A stretch of DNA of 64,000 nucleotides from contig NC_037650.1 of assembly GCF_003254395.2 (NCBI RefSeq), positions 2,046,001-2,110,000 of the forward strand, given 5' to 3'. Made by a program: the position numbers and the translations under genes. The notes beneath the pieces are model-generated. The model saw only the letters and a program-made list of their open reading frames with translations, did not search any database and was not told the origin of the DNA. The stretch is from Apis mellifera (taxonomy: Eukaryota > Arthropoda > Insecta > Hymenoptera > Apidae). Numbering within the stretch: position 1 is the first letter of the stretch; each line of letters opens with the position of its first letter. Shown one piece after another: positions 1 through 12,545 of the stretch.

Positions 1-59
1 TTAGACATGGTTGATAATTAATATCATTCTAATTTGAGAAATTTTTCTCTAATTTGAGG

Positions 60-300
60 GTGTCACAAGCCAAGCGCTAACTATATTATTCATTATTATC
101 AATTGCTCCACCGGAAACTCGAGATTCTCCCAATTGAATTTTCTAAGAGCACGAGTTTCACTTGTAAAGAAATTCTCATTGTGGAAAGATCGCACTCTGA
201 CCGGACACGACAATTAGATAGTTTCTTTATAATCACGCATCTGATCGTCGGATACGATGTACTATGATATTGAGAGAGATCTAATTTTCTTATAAACACT
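60..300. other. GC-richer patch, possible non-coding exon or promoter
   Basis: This stretch is clearly less AT-rich than the following 7 kb. A 66-codon frame is open on the minus strand (99-299), but its product is not recognised and it has no convincing splice context. It could be an untranslated first exon, a promoter or a decayed repeat belonging to something left of the window. Confidence 0.25.
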
Positions 301-518
301 GTACTTCTAACTATTTATAACTTCTAACTATATCATACAATCTTACTTATTTTTAACAAATATATCACTTGTTAAGATATTTGTCGAAAGTCAGTCTACA
401 AACATTTATCTATTATATAGCTTCCATCTATCAATATCATTACAATATTAATATGCAGGCATGAACACTATTTTTTAATTGTTATATCAAATAAAAATAA
501 TTAATGTAAAAATTTGAA

Positions 519-629
519 AATCTCTACTAATATTATAAAACAAAAATTGTTCTAATTAATTGTTATGAAGCAGTGATTGATTACTTTATTAAAGTAATTA
601 TACAAATGTAATTACACAAATATCATATA
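519..629 (+). repeat. 111-bp direct repeat, copy 1
   Basis: This segment recurs at 1,271-1,381 with a single visible mismatch (CAGTG here, CAATG there). Each copy contains the short palindrome ATTACTTTATTAAAGTAAT. The start-to-start distance is 752 bp. The near-identity suggests a recent local duplication or the two ends of a small element. Confidence 0.9.
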
Positions 630-1270
630 AATTAATTTATATTTAATATATATATATTTAATATAATATATATTTAATATAAATATCGACAATTCAGAAT
701 CAAATAAAAAAATATCACCCAACTTTTCTTTAACTATTTAACTTATACATTCAAACAATTATTGAAAAAACATGGTCGAATTCGTTTTAAGATAAAGTTT
801 GAAAAACTTTTAACCAACATTGATATTGCATTTCAAATTAAATTTCTTGCATTTAAAAATATAACGCTGTAAAATTTGAAACTTTTCTTTTTGCATATAA
901 ATTTTTCTTGAAAATTAGTTTTATAAACTTTTCTTAAAAATGTTTACAAAAACTTTTAATTTGTATTCTGGTTCGTTTCCATTGCTATAAATTTTTGTTA
1001 TTTTTTTTTTTAATTAAATTTTAATCAAATTTTTACATGCATAAAAACTAACCATTAACATTATTAATTTTAAATATGGCAATGACATAATTTGAAGTCT
1101 TTCATGTCATGAAATACTAAAAATTATAAATACAAAGCATACATCCTGTTTTGTTTTTTTTTTTTGCATAGTTAATTTTTTAGTTTAAAAAATATCTGAA
1201 AATATTAAATGAATTTTCTTAGAATTTTTTTCATGCTTCAAAATGTACAAAAATTATATAGAATATAATA

Positions 1271-1381
1271 AATCTCTACTAATATTATAAAACAAAAATT
1301 GTTCTAATTAATTGTTATGAAGCAATGATTGATTACTTTATTAAAGTAATTATACAAATGTAATTACACAAATATCATATA
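1271..1381 (+). repeat. 111-bp direct repeat, copy 2
   Basis: Second copy of the 519-629 segment, same orientation, 110 of 111 bases the same by eye. The flanking bases differ on both sides, so the shared unit has sharp borders. Confidence 0.9.
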
Positions 1382-2051
1382 TATATTTATTATACTTAAT
1401 ATGCCATCATAATTTGAAAAAACAATATATTGTTTTATTGCTGGATTAAATTGTATATAAAGAGAACAAAATAACTTGATCAGTTGAAATAGATTTTTTC
1501 TGTACATGAAATAAAGTAAATGAAAAAAAATTTAAAAATAACAAATATATGAAATTCAATTTTTTAAATAGAATCATATATTTTTTAATATATTCATTGA
1601 TTAACAATCTTTCAATATTTTCTGTAATAAAGTATTAATCTATGTATGATAAGAAATCATTAGTTAAAAGATATTTGAATTTATAAAACTTGATATATGA
1701 AAGACTAAAAAAAACTATAAATAAACATTAAAAACAAAAAGTATAAATAAACATTTTGCCTCCTTGTCTTGAATATAATAAATTTTATAAAATTTAAGTT
1801 ATTAAATATAGTGTTATTAAATCTTCTAATCTAATAATTTTTCAATATGAATAGTTTCTTATAGAAAATAATAGATTGCATCAATTAATGTATTAAAAAT
1901 TATATGATTCCATCTAAAAAAAATTAATAATATTAGAATATACACATTCTCAAAATCAATCAAATTTTACTCAAAATGTTCTTTAATATCAAAAAAACAA
2001 ACAAGATATTCCAGATAATCTAATTATTTTGTTCATTCTGTATATACATAA

Positions 2052-2415
2052 TATTAATGATTTATGAATCATGTTTAAAAAGCTAACTCTAAATGCCAAA
2101 AAATAGAAATCGCATACAAAAGTATCAAATGAGATACATTTATAATACTTATCTATTAGATTTACACTATATAATACTTATTTATTATTAATATATAATT
2201 AATTATTAATGAGATTTTAAATTATTTATTTATTTATTAAATTACGTTAGGTAGAATGAGGAGCAAACAAGGAATGAAGATAGAGCTGTTTCATCTGTCT
2301 TGTTTCATCTAACGAAAACTTAAACTGCTTATAAATATATAAATAAAAGTTTCATTGACTGACATTTTTATATTTTAATTTTTGTGCTTGTCTCTAAAAT
2401 TCACAAATATATTAA
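2052..2415. mobile_element. Inverted-repeat MITE, family M1 (diverged copy)
   Basis: The right arm reads CATCTAACGAAAACTTAAAC, then a T/A-rich run, and ends ATTCACAAATATATTAA, matching the right arms of the copies near 6.2, 17.0, 25.9 and 31.8 kb. The left arm, starting near ATATTAATGATTTATGAATC, is more diverged. No coding capacity. Confidence 0.5.
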
Positions 2416-3803
2416 TAGTCATATAATTAACAACATATAATTAATAAATTTCCAATATTATTATAAAATTATATAAATAATAATTTATAAATAATTTTTG
2501 ATATTTATTAATTAATCAAATTCAAATTTTAAATATTATTATAATTTATTAGATAATTTTTATTCACTATTAAATATCACAAATATAATAAAAAAATTTC
2601 ATCTCTACATTTCGTTCTGTCTAATATATAATATGTAGTTAGAAAAATACAATTCGACTTATCTTTAAAGAATGTTTTTATGCTAGATATTAAATTATGA
2701 TCTAAAGAATTATTTAATTTTTACTAATCTGCAAAATTCTTGATATTAAAATTATCAAAATTCATTTGTTGAAATTATTTTTTTTTTCTGCTTATGTTGC
2801 CTCCTTTGGACATTTCGTACATCTATTATAATGTAATATTAGATTTATGTATACAATGGAACGCGTCAATGAGGTAGTCTAAATTGGCTGAGCACATCGT
2901 ATTCATTGATTCAGGAAGATCCTATTGAGCAAGTAGCTCTTATTGTATGTGCATAATGTACGAGTCCTTTGATGCCACCACATTTCTTGTTTGTTAGAAT
3001 ATTTGGTTGCAGTTATATCATTTAATAGAATAAACAGATATTGGAGCAAAAATCATTGCAGCATATGCTAAAATCAATTTGAAAGTAATAAGAGATATTT
3101 GGATATATTGTTATAAAAATATTCAAATTTATTCAAATCTATACAAAATAAATATTATTTAACTCATAAATGGTATACATACATATATATAGGATGTCTC
3201 TGAAAAAGATTATTTAAATTTCTTCTTTGTTTTTAATGTTTTATTTAAAATATACATATGTGAACTATTTATATATAATTTTAATGACTTTTTAAAAATC
3301 TTAAATGAATTATAATAATTAAAATAAAATTTTTATATATATGTATCTGAAATTCTTCATAACATATCCAAATGATGTTCGAGAATCTATTAATATTTTA
3401 TAAATAACATGTAAATTTATGATATTCAAATGAGAATCAGATTTAAAATATTTAACACATTATTATAATAGAAAAGAGTATCAATCGATTTATAGTTCTT
3501 CTAGTTCTTCTTCAACTTTCACTTTTCTCATACTAAATATTATTATTTTTTTTTCTGAAATGATAAAAATAAGAATTTTGTATAAAATATAAAAATTTTA
3601 CATATTCTACAAATACTCATATTAACCAAAAAATGATATCAGTTATGATTTTCAACATTTTTCGTATTTTTAGTGGATTTAATACTAATATTTATTAACT
3701 ACTATTATTAATTATTTTTATTAATAATTTTTAATTAATATTATAATAAATTTATAATACTATTTCTAATTTATTTAGTACGATAAAAAGCTTTCGTAAT
3801 TTT

Positions 3804-3837
3804 TATACATATCATTAAAATCTTTTTAACATGGTTG

Positions 3838-3887
<50 letters not shown>

Positions 3888-3912
3888 CATTAAAATCTTT
3901 TTAACATGGTTG

Positions 3913-3977
<65 letters not shown>

Positions 3978-3980
3978 ATA
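3804..3980 (+). repeat. Duplicated unit ending in TA microsatellites
   Basis: A unit containing CATTAAAATCTTTTTAACAT followed by GGTTGTAATATA and a long TA run occurs twice in tandem, about 77 bp apart. It looks like slippage or unequal exchange across the TA runs. Confidence 0.85.
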
Positions 3981-5391
3981 TTTAATATATATTTAATAAT
4001 AATAATATATATATATATTATTAAAAATCTTATAGAATATTTTTATCCATATTTTCAATTTGTTAGCAAATGAAATTAAATTAAAAAATATTCATTTATC
4101 CTTCTTTTTATTTTTCTTTTTTCCGCAAAAAAATTTTTAAAATTCCGAAGAATTGAATATTGAATACAAAGATATACATGTATAATATATGGAATCCAAA
4201 AAAATAAATCAATTATTTTATTTGATATGTCAAATAATAATTAAATAACAATATTCTATTTTAATAAATAAATATATTTTTATTAACATTATTATTAATT
4301 TAGATTTAAAAATTTATTAATTGCACGAGTATATACTAATATTAAATAACAATTATTCAAATTCTACAAATCTAACTTTATTAAATTATCAATTCTTAAT
4401 TATCTTAAAATTTCAGAAAAATAATTTTCTTTTATTAAGTTCTATATTATATTATATATTTCTTTATAATTTTAATTTTTTATTTTAAAATATAACAAAA
4501 ATCTTGATATTGCACGATTCTTCTCTACAAATGATCAACCAACCAAGTTATTAAATAATTTATGAAGACTATTATATTACTTTTAGAAAAGTAAGCATTT
4601 TGACATAATTTTTATGTTTCTTTAGAAGCAATGTTTCTTTAGAACTTTTTTTTTTTAATGAGCACTATGATCAATTTTAAATAAAGGTTTGAAGATACTT
4701 CTTCAAGTACAAGAACTTTTCATTAGCGATTATAGAGCAAGATGAACAATGTAGATCAGTATTTCATACAAAATGGGATTAATTTCGAAAAATCTTTTAT
4801 AAAATTTATTTTTTACGTAAATCTTCATTTTAAAAAGAGAGGGTAATAAATAAATTGTGGAAATATGAAATGATGATTGTGGAAATATGAATGATGATAA
4901 AGAAAATGCAAAAGAATCAAAGAATAAAAACACTTGTAAATCTTAAAATAAATATAAAATTTTATATTTATTTTTCAAATTTATATGAACTTTAATTTTT
5001 GTAAGATTATTTTAATCGTTTTAAAGAATATATTGTATAAGAATTGCATTTCTTATACAAATTGCTATATATAGCTAATTTATTGATGATTGTTATTAGG
5101 TAAAATGATATTAAAATATGATGTATAAATTCTTTTTTTTTTTTTAGAGGGATAATTTTTATTCCAACAAAGTATTACAAAATCACATCAACTATATTTC
5201 ATAGTAGAACGAAGAAAATATTTGTATTGAATGTAATGAAAATATTACATACTATTTTATTTATAAGTAATATGATATATTTTAGACACTATAGTAGCAT
5301 TATAGCTATTGCATTGATCTAATATAAATCTAATTTTGATAATATCCTATTTATTATAATGCTTAATACTGTTTATTCGATATCAAATGAA

Positions 5392-5442
5392 ATATATATA
5401 TATATATATATATATATAGATTATATATATATATATATATGT
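5392..5442 (+). repeat. TA microsatellite
   Basis: Two TA runs separated by a short GATT interruption. Confidence 0.85.
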
Positions 5443-5679
5443 ATACATATCCAAAATAAGCATAAGCAAAAATACAAAACGTTCTATTAAGTACTAATAC
5501 AATGAATAAAACGCTTCTATTTCTTTATCCAAAAATTTTTATTTTTTTTTTTTTGTGTTTTTATTAAAGATTAAATATTCAAATACTAATTCTTTTAATT
5601 TTTTCTCACTTATGATTATAACTACTCTTTTCTGCTTATCTAGGTCATGGTTAATCTATTTTAATGTTTAATCATAATT

Positions 5680-5812
5680 GACTTATTTCACTTACTACAT
5701 ATAGCTATATGTAGCATTATGTCTGTTTTACTTCAATATATTTGATCTATTTTACTTGCTATATATAGCTAATTATGTCTGTTTTATTTCAATATATCTG
5801 ATTATAACTGTT
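5680..5812 (+). repeat. Imperfect tandem repeat, unit of about 70 bp
   Basis: Two successive units share the order ATATAGCTA, then TTATGTCTGTTTTA, then TTCAATATAT(T/C)TGAT. They differ at scattered bases. No coding function is apparent. Confidence 0.65.
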
Positions 5813-6209
5813 CACTGTTTATCTAATTATGGTTGATAAATTCAATACACGTTATACGTGCAAATAAAACATGAAATCTTTTTATATCAAGGAACAGAAT
5901 TGATAATTCATAAAAATTCATATTTTAAATATAAAATATTCCAAGATATTTATTAAAATCAATATTTTTTATATCATTTTTTTAATTTAATCTCATTATA
6001 AAAAATTGTTTTATTGTTATCGTTTGAATTTAAAAATAAAAATAAGATGTTTTTTTCATGTTTCTTTAGAACTTGCATATTCGTGCATCTGACATGAGAG
6101 AAACGATAAAATATCTTTTTATAGATTCCCAATAAAAGCTTTGTACTTGTTATATTGTTCAAAATACACAGTAAATTATATTTAAATTTTATCGAATATT
6201 TATACAGAA

Positions 6210-6483
6210 TATTAATATATTCATAGAAGATTTGATTATAAAAATTGATAGAAAGATAATTTTTTATAAAATAAGTAATAAATATATAATAATAAAAAAT
6301 AATAAAGTATAAACAATTGAAATTAGTTAAAAATTGGAATTAGATAAAAGCAAGATAAATTTATTATATTCTATTTTTGTCTTATTTTATCATTTAATGC
6401 AAAATTCAATTGATTATAATAACTTAATAAATAAATTTTGATTTTGATTTCTAGAATCTTCAAAAATGTTCCACAAATATTAA
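6210..6483. mobile_element. Inverted-repeat MITE, family M1
   Basis: The left end reads ATTAATATATTCATAGAAGA and the right end reads TTCAAAAATGTTCCACAAAT then ATTAA, which are inverted relatives of each other. Central sequence GATAAAAGCAAGATA and GTCTTATTTTATC forms the inner arms. Same architecture as the other M1 copies. Non-coding. Confidence 0.6.
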
Positions 6484-8020
6484 CACATTAATTTATATTA
6501 TTAATATTTGAAATTGTAACTTTTGAAATTTTTCTCTAAATAAATCAAATTGTAATTAATAATTCAACTAAATTAAATAATATGATTTTATATTTCATAT
6601 TTGTCTTTTTTGCTTATTTATATATATGATCGTTTTATATAACATTATATTTTATTTATTGAAAATAATATATAACATAATTAATTAAATATTCCTATAT
6701 ATTTTGCAATTTTTATCGATGTTTTATTGATTAATATATCAATATATAGCTTTTGATATTTCTTTTTTCAAGAAATTGCTAACATATCGATTGAATCATG
6801 GGCTATAAATAATAAACTTTTATTATTTATTAAATTTCATGAAATTTCATACAAATTAAAAAAGATTTTGTTAAAAGAAATATCAAAATATACATATATA
6901 ACAAGTGAAATTATCTTATATAATATATTTATAAAATTTTTGCTTTCTATTTATTTTTTTTATCATGTGTGTATTTTAAATTCAAAAGTTTTTTTTATCA
7001 CATTTACTATTAAAATTGTAATTTTATGAAAGGATATTTTAAGTTTTAAAAACTAAAGCTCCAAAAATCTAAAAACTGAAGTAAGATTACTATAATATAT
7101 ATATTATTCCTGTATATTAGGATCATATAGTCTTTATATAAAAGGATTCTTCTAAAACTTAGCATTCTATTTCAGTATATTCACTTCTTAAAACTATGTT
7201 GAAATCAATATTAAACAATTTTATAAAATATTTATAGATTAAAATATTAAAATAATATAGAGCTGAAAATAGAATTAAAAGAGATGAAAAAAGCAGGAAT
7301 ATTTTGTTCAAGATTTATCGACAGAGTCATCAATGAATTTTTCTATGTGAATATCTGATTGGATTCAAAATGCATATTTATAATACTTAGCTATCCGAGA
7401 ACTCGATATCTTCAATTATATTTTTGATCCAATTTATCCAAATTTTTCCAAAATTAAGATTCGAATAATTGAATATCCGAATTTTCAAACATTCCACGAT
7501 TTTTAGATATTTCGAATATATGCTCAAGTCTGAATGATTCTATTCAATTATTTCCAAATTTATTCAAATACTTACACATACGCTTTATATACGCTTTGAA
7601 TTGTCTGTTCAGTAGTATAGTAGTTAATCAAAAGTATGCATTCATTTATTTATCATAATTTTTTAATAAACTATGTATATTAAAAATTATATATATAAAT
7701 TTTTATTAAAAATATTCTTTCATTATTTGATTAATTGTTATTTTATGTTACATTGGGAAATTAAAAAGATTATGCAAAATAATTAAAGTTCAAAATATTT
7801 TTAATGTATGTAAACTACTATGCTAGATTGTTAATTTTTAACGAATTTATTACTTTATATATACATATAATAAATAATAATATAATATATAAATAATATA
7901 TAGTATATAAATATAATATATAAATATATATATATATTTATATATTTCTTTTTATCAATTTGTATTTATATAATAAATTTAAAATAACAAAAAATAATAT
8001 TATTTGGTATTCCGGTACAG

Positions 8021-8202
8021 GTGCAGTTATAGTCAGAGCAGAAGAGGCTTTGATAGTTATTTTGGTTCTTCTTCTTTGGGCTGCAGCAATTGCATTATTC
8101 TTCAATCGATGGGGAAAAATCAGAATGTTAGAGCCATATCAACCGAAATTTCAACAACAACATAGATCAAGTTGTACCACAATTGAACAAAATCAACTTC
8201 AG
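8021..8202 (+). CDS. Internal exon: single-pass membrane segment and juxtamembrane tail
   Basis: The frame is open from an acceptor (TTCCGGTACAG) to a consensus donor (CTTCAG|GTAAAA) and encodes about 61 residues. After a short extracellular-like stretch ending R-A-E-E comes a strongly hydrophobic segment of about 19 residues (A-L-I-V-I-L-V...A-L-F-F), then a basic stop-transfer N-R-W-G-K and the stretch M-L-E-P-Y-Q-P-K-F. This fits a type I or type III single-pass membrane protein, with the N-terminal part encoded further left, perhaps outside the window. The helix and E-A-L-I...W-A...I-A-L-F pattern reminds me of the membrane segment of FNDC4/FNDC5 fibronectin-III proteins, from memory only. 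The exon ends in phase 0, compatible with the tail exon at 20,544. A second acceptor (GTGCAG) lies 6 bases in and keeps the frame. The protein itself is not firmly recognised. Confidence 0.75.
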
Positions 8203-9837
8203 GTAAAATACATTATATTTTATTTTCGATTAAAAAGAAAATCATAGTATTTAAAATATATTTTTTTTAAGAAAAATAAAATAATTCTCAGTTCATTTAG
8301 TAAAATCAATGCGAATATATAGACATATATAGAATATATATAGATATACTCTTTTTATATTTGATTAATAAAAATCAATAATATAAGATAAATCAAATTT
8401 TTGGCGAGTATGTCTTAAAAATATCTCTTTTTCTGTTTTTTTTTTTTTTTTTTTTAATGGAATTGCATATTAATTTTTTTTATCTTAGATAATTTAAATA
8501 ATTTATATTAACGCTTATTATTAATATTTTACATTTCTGATTCTATTTTCTCTTTTGCATGGCATTATCTCTTACCTGGAGTTTAATTGTCATCTGTTAT
8601 ATGGACAGAGAAAATTTGTAGATTTGAAATATTTGCATCTAAGGGATAGAGTAAATAAAATTAAAATATCAACTTCTAAAATTCAATTTAAATAAAAATT
8701 AATTAATAATTGCGTTCTGCAAGCAGTTATGAGAATTTATGTTATCAACATTAAATTATATTTAATATTCGATAAATTTAAATTTCAATCTAATCTGAAT
8801 TTAAAATTAAATCTGAATTTCAAAATTTAAACAAAATTTAATTGCCAAAGATTCAGATTAAAGAAAATAATATATATATACATGCAATATAAATATATTT
8901 CGAATTAAATACCTAAATCTAATGAAGTTTTAAATTTATCTTAATTCAATTCTATTCTAAAAGTAATATAATATACAATGTCGAAACTATTTTGTGTATT
9001 TGAGATCAATAGCAAATGTATGAATAGGACTTTAATAACATGTTTCAAATTATATTTTGTTAATATATTAAGCGAGACAATGTAAACATTCATAACTTGT
9101 TATTAATTCCTTGAAATACTATAATGAAACTAATATTCTAATTTAAATTTAATTAAATCTAACATTGTTTTTCGATTGTAATTAGTTTTAAATTAACTTG
9201 AAATTAATATCTAATCTAGTTTATTATTTATATTCATTTATCATAATTTATTTTTATATAATAAAACTAATTAATTTTGAACAAAAAGATTTCTTCATTC
9301 TTTTTCCTCCATTTTTCTTCTTTCCTTTCTTCCATCTTTATCGATCTCTCGAAAAGAAACCAGTTTTTGATTAAGTATTTTTTTAATTAACATGTTTTTA
9401 ACAATATTTTCGATCTATAAAAAAATCTATACGATTTTATCATCAATTATATAAGTTGTTACACTTGTTACACTAACTTTCTCTTATAATCTTCAATATC
9501 TAAATCATGCAGGATATTTAAATAATAAAAATGAAATAATAAATGATATTCTTAAAAGATACAGTAAAGGTCATTGAATTTTTGTAACTCGTATTATATA
9601 TATGTATATTTCATAGACAAATGCTTATGTATGTATTGGCTTTCACTACAGATAATGCATTTCCGCTACACTTTTTTTCTAAAGAGACCCGCACACGATC
9701 AATAATATTGACAAGTATTTTGATAAGTACTATCAATAATATTGATTGCGGTCTCGAAAATATTGAAAAGAATTGTCGATATTATTTTTAATATAATCCT
9801 GTACAGATCTCTTTAAAGAAGATTTATAGTTGCATAA

Positions 9838-9912
9838 ATATTATTATAAATATTATAAATATTATTTATATTATAAATATTATAAATATTATAAATATTA
9901 TAAATATTATTA
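9838..9912 (+). repeat. Minisatellite of ATAAATATT-type units
   Basis: About eight imperfect 9-bp units (ATAAATATT) run head to tail. Simple-sequence expansion in non-coding DNA. Confidence 0.9.
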
Positions 9913-12169
9913 TATTGTTATATCAGCTCAGAAAATTCACTATCATTATTTTTCTCTCATTTATTTTTAAGAATTAATCGATACAAGATACAATTAAAGC
10001 TGATTTTAATATATTAAAAATTATTGATGATTATTTATTATAGAAGAATAAAATTGATTTATATATATATGACCATCGTGAGGAGAACGTTAAGTTGTAA
10101 CTTTTTTCATGTCATGCAATTTTTGAAACAAAACTTTTTATGTAAGTTATTCGAGAAGACATTTATCCTGCTTAACATCAGATGGTACTTATTGTTGAAA
10201 AGAAAATTATACTTTGAATATTATGAACTTTTAATAAAGTTTAAGCTAGTAACAACCTCAAACTTTTAGACAATGGTAAATGTTGAATACATTGAATTCA
10301 ATGCACGATATAAAAGAAGAATATAGAATCTTTCACAAAATATGAGTTATTTTTATCGAAAAATTTTTAATTAAAAGATATTTTAATTTATCATATTACT
10401 TATAAAAATTATCATATAAAATTTTATTAAATTAGTTATTATATAAAAAATAAAAAAAACATAAATAGTATACATATATATAGTATACATATAAATAGTA
10501 TAATATATTATTTCATGTATTTCTTATTTATACGGTAAGTTTTTTACAAGTTCAAGATTTTTTTAAATTAAATATTTTTTTACATAAATAGCTTATTTAT
10601 TCTTAGTATTTTTTTTATAAGAAATAATAATCTGCATCAATTAGTACAATAAAAATTATATAATTTAAAAAATTAAAATTGACTTTCATATGATTTCTGT
10701 ATTTCTATATCTCTATCTAAAAAAATTAAAATTTTTTTAAAAATTCTTTTCTTAAAAAATATTTCACTGTATTTCGATAAAATATACATTCTTATTTATC
10801 AAGTTATAATAAACTTTTTTTTAGAATAATTAAATTCAATTACTCATTGCAATCTCTTATCATTATTACTCTCTTGTCTCATCGTGATCCATTTATATCA
10901 AATTCGGTAAAAATTAAATATAAATTCTCTTATATATATAAATACGTTTAATTAATAAATAAATACGTTTTAATTAAAGTATTTTTTAGGATGTCATAAA
11001 TAAAGATAATTTTGTTTAAAAAAGTAAAAGAGTGCGCATACATGAAATATTGCGAATCATATTATTGCTGCCAATTACTTCACAAAAAAATAAATAAAAT
11101 ATAGAATTTCATAAATATATAAACTAATGCAAGTTTTGAAAAATATATAACTGATAAAATTTTATATATAATTCTATACTATACTATATACTAGATTTTA
11201 TCTCATGTCAATGATGAATTATTATGACACATGAGTATACTCAGGGGATATTCCACCAAAGTTAAATATTAATTTTAATTAAATCCGATATATTATTTAT
11301 TTTCTTACAATCGCAAACATATAATTACTTTCTAACATAAAATATTATATTGATTTTTTTACAAAAAATTCTTTTCAAAAAAAAATTTTATTCTAGGATC
11401 AAACAATAATAAAAATAATAAAAATTTATGATTATATCTTATGAATCATTTTCATTGCAACAAAAAACAATAGAAATAATTATAAGTAAAGGAATTTGAA
11501 ATAAATTAAAGAAAATTATTATTAGCAGTTAAAATTATTAATAGTAGAAATTTCTGATTTTATAAAAAAAACAATAAATTTATATCATAATAATTAATGT
11601 AATAAGTGAATATAAATAATATAATAAGTGAATATAATTACAGTGAATAATTCACAATGTTATTTGAAATAATTATGTTATGTTATGAGAATCATCTTGT
11701 TATTTCAAAAAATGATTATGCTAAAAGATTTATTTATGATTTATGTATTATGCTATTTATTTATTTATACTTTATATTATACTATATATACATATATTTA
11801 TGAACAATTAGATAATTGCATCTATGGAAATTGAATTATATATATAACTGTACAATGTAAATTTTTATTTTTATAATATTTTATACAGAATATTTTTATA
11901 AAATTTTAAATGATAAATTTTATTATTTAATTTACAATTAATTGTAAATTTTTTAATTTTTCATAGATTTCTTTTTTTCATCGGAATAAAAAACAAGTTA
12001 AATTAACATTTTAAAATGTGCAAGTAAAAAAATTATATATATTATAAATTTATACTTATATTATAATAAAAAAATCTAATAAATATATTTATTACAAAAT
12101 TTATTTCAAAAATATATGTAATTATATTTTATTTTAAAACGATCCAGGATCAGTTTTCAGAATATTATT

Positions 12170-12545
12170 TCTTTGCTCTCAATAGATATAAAAAGAGAGC
12201 AATAAATGTTATGCGGAGACACAGAGGAAACGGAAATCGTCTCGTTCGTATCTCATACCGCAAAAGACGACAACCAATCGGTTACCAGCCGAGAAATTAT
12301 ATAGGAGGTCAATTCTCGTGACTCCTGCAATCTCCAATCCACAGCTTCGTACCAGGCTTTTCTAATATAACCCTAGAAGAATCGTGTATCGTGTTGCTTC
12401 TGGAATTGGCGGTTCTAGAAATCTAGAAACCCATATACCAAGATTTATACCGATGAAACACATCCAATGGAAATACGTACAATCGTATTTTCTTTCTTCG
12501 GCTTTTCTCGTATTTTTACGTTTGATATTTATGATCGAGTTTTCG
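12170..12545. promoter_or_regulatory. GC-richer island inside the large intron, possible promoter or hidden exon
   Basis: This island stands out from DNA that is almost pure A/T on both sides. It begins with a TATA-like run (GATATAAAAAGAGAGC near 12,185). A short frame at 12,211-12,321 (ATG to TGA, 36 residues, arginine-rich) and another open frame at 12,366-12,620 follow. Neither product is recognised, and the antisense strand is also open from 12,550 to 12,362. The TATA-like site about 25 bases upstream of the first ATG would suit an alternative promoter or a non-coding RNA. A conserved non-coding element is equally possible. Confidence 0.3.

Larger units (their letters stand above)
1..8020. 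other. AT-rich non-coding region left of the first recognised exon
   Basis: No convincing coding exon is seen. The DNA is very AT-rich and broken by stops in all frames. It holds a GC-richer patch at about 60-300, a 111-bp direct repeat, two copies of an inverted-repeat element (2,052-2,415 and 6,210-6,483), TA microsatellites and another GC-richer patch at about 2,790-3,000 with no readable frame. Because the first exon at 8,021 begins inside a codon, this stretch probably includes an intron of that gene. Confidence 0.6.

Noticed and set aside
3840..3975. Regularly spaced repeats that might suggest an array
   Set aside because: It is a two-copy duplication bounded by TA runs, not a CRISPR-like array.
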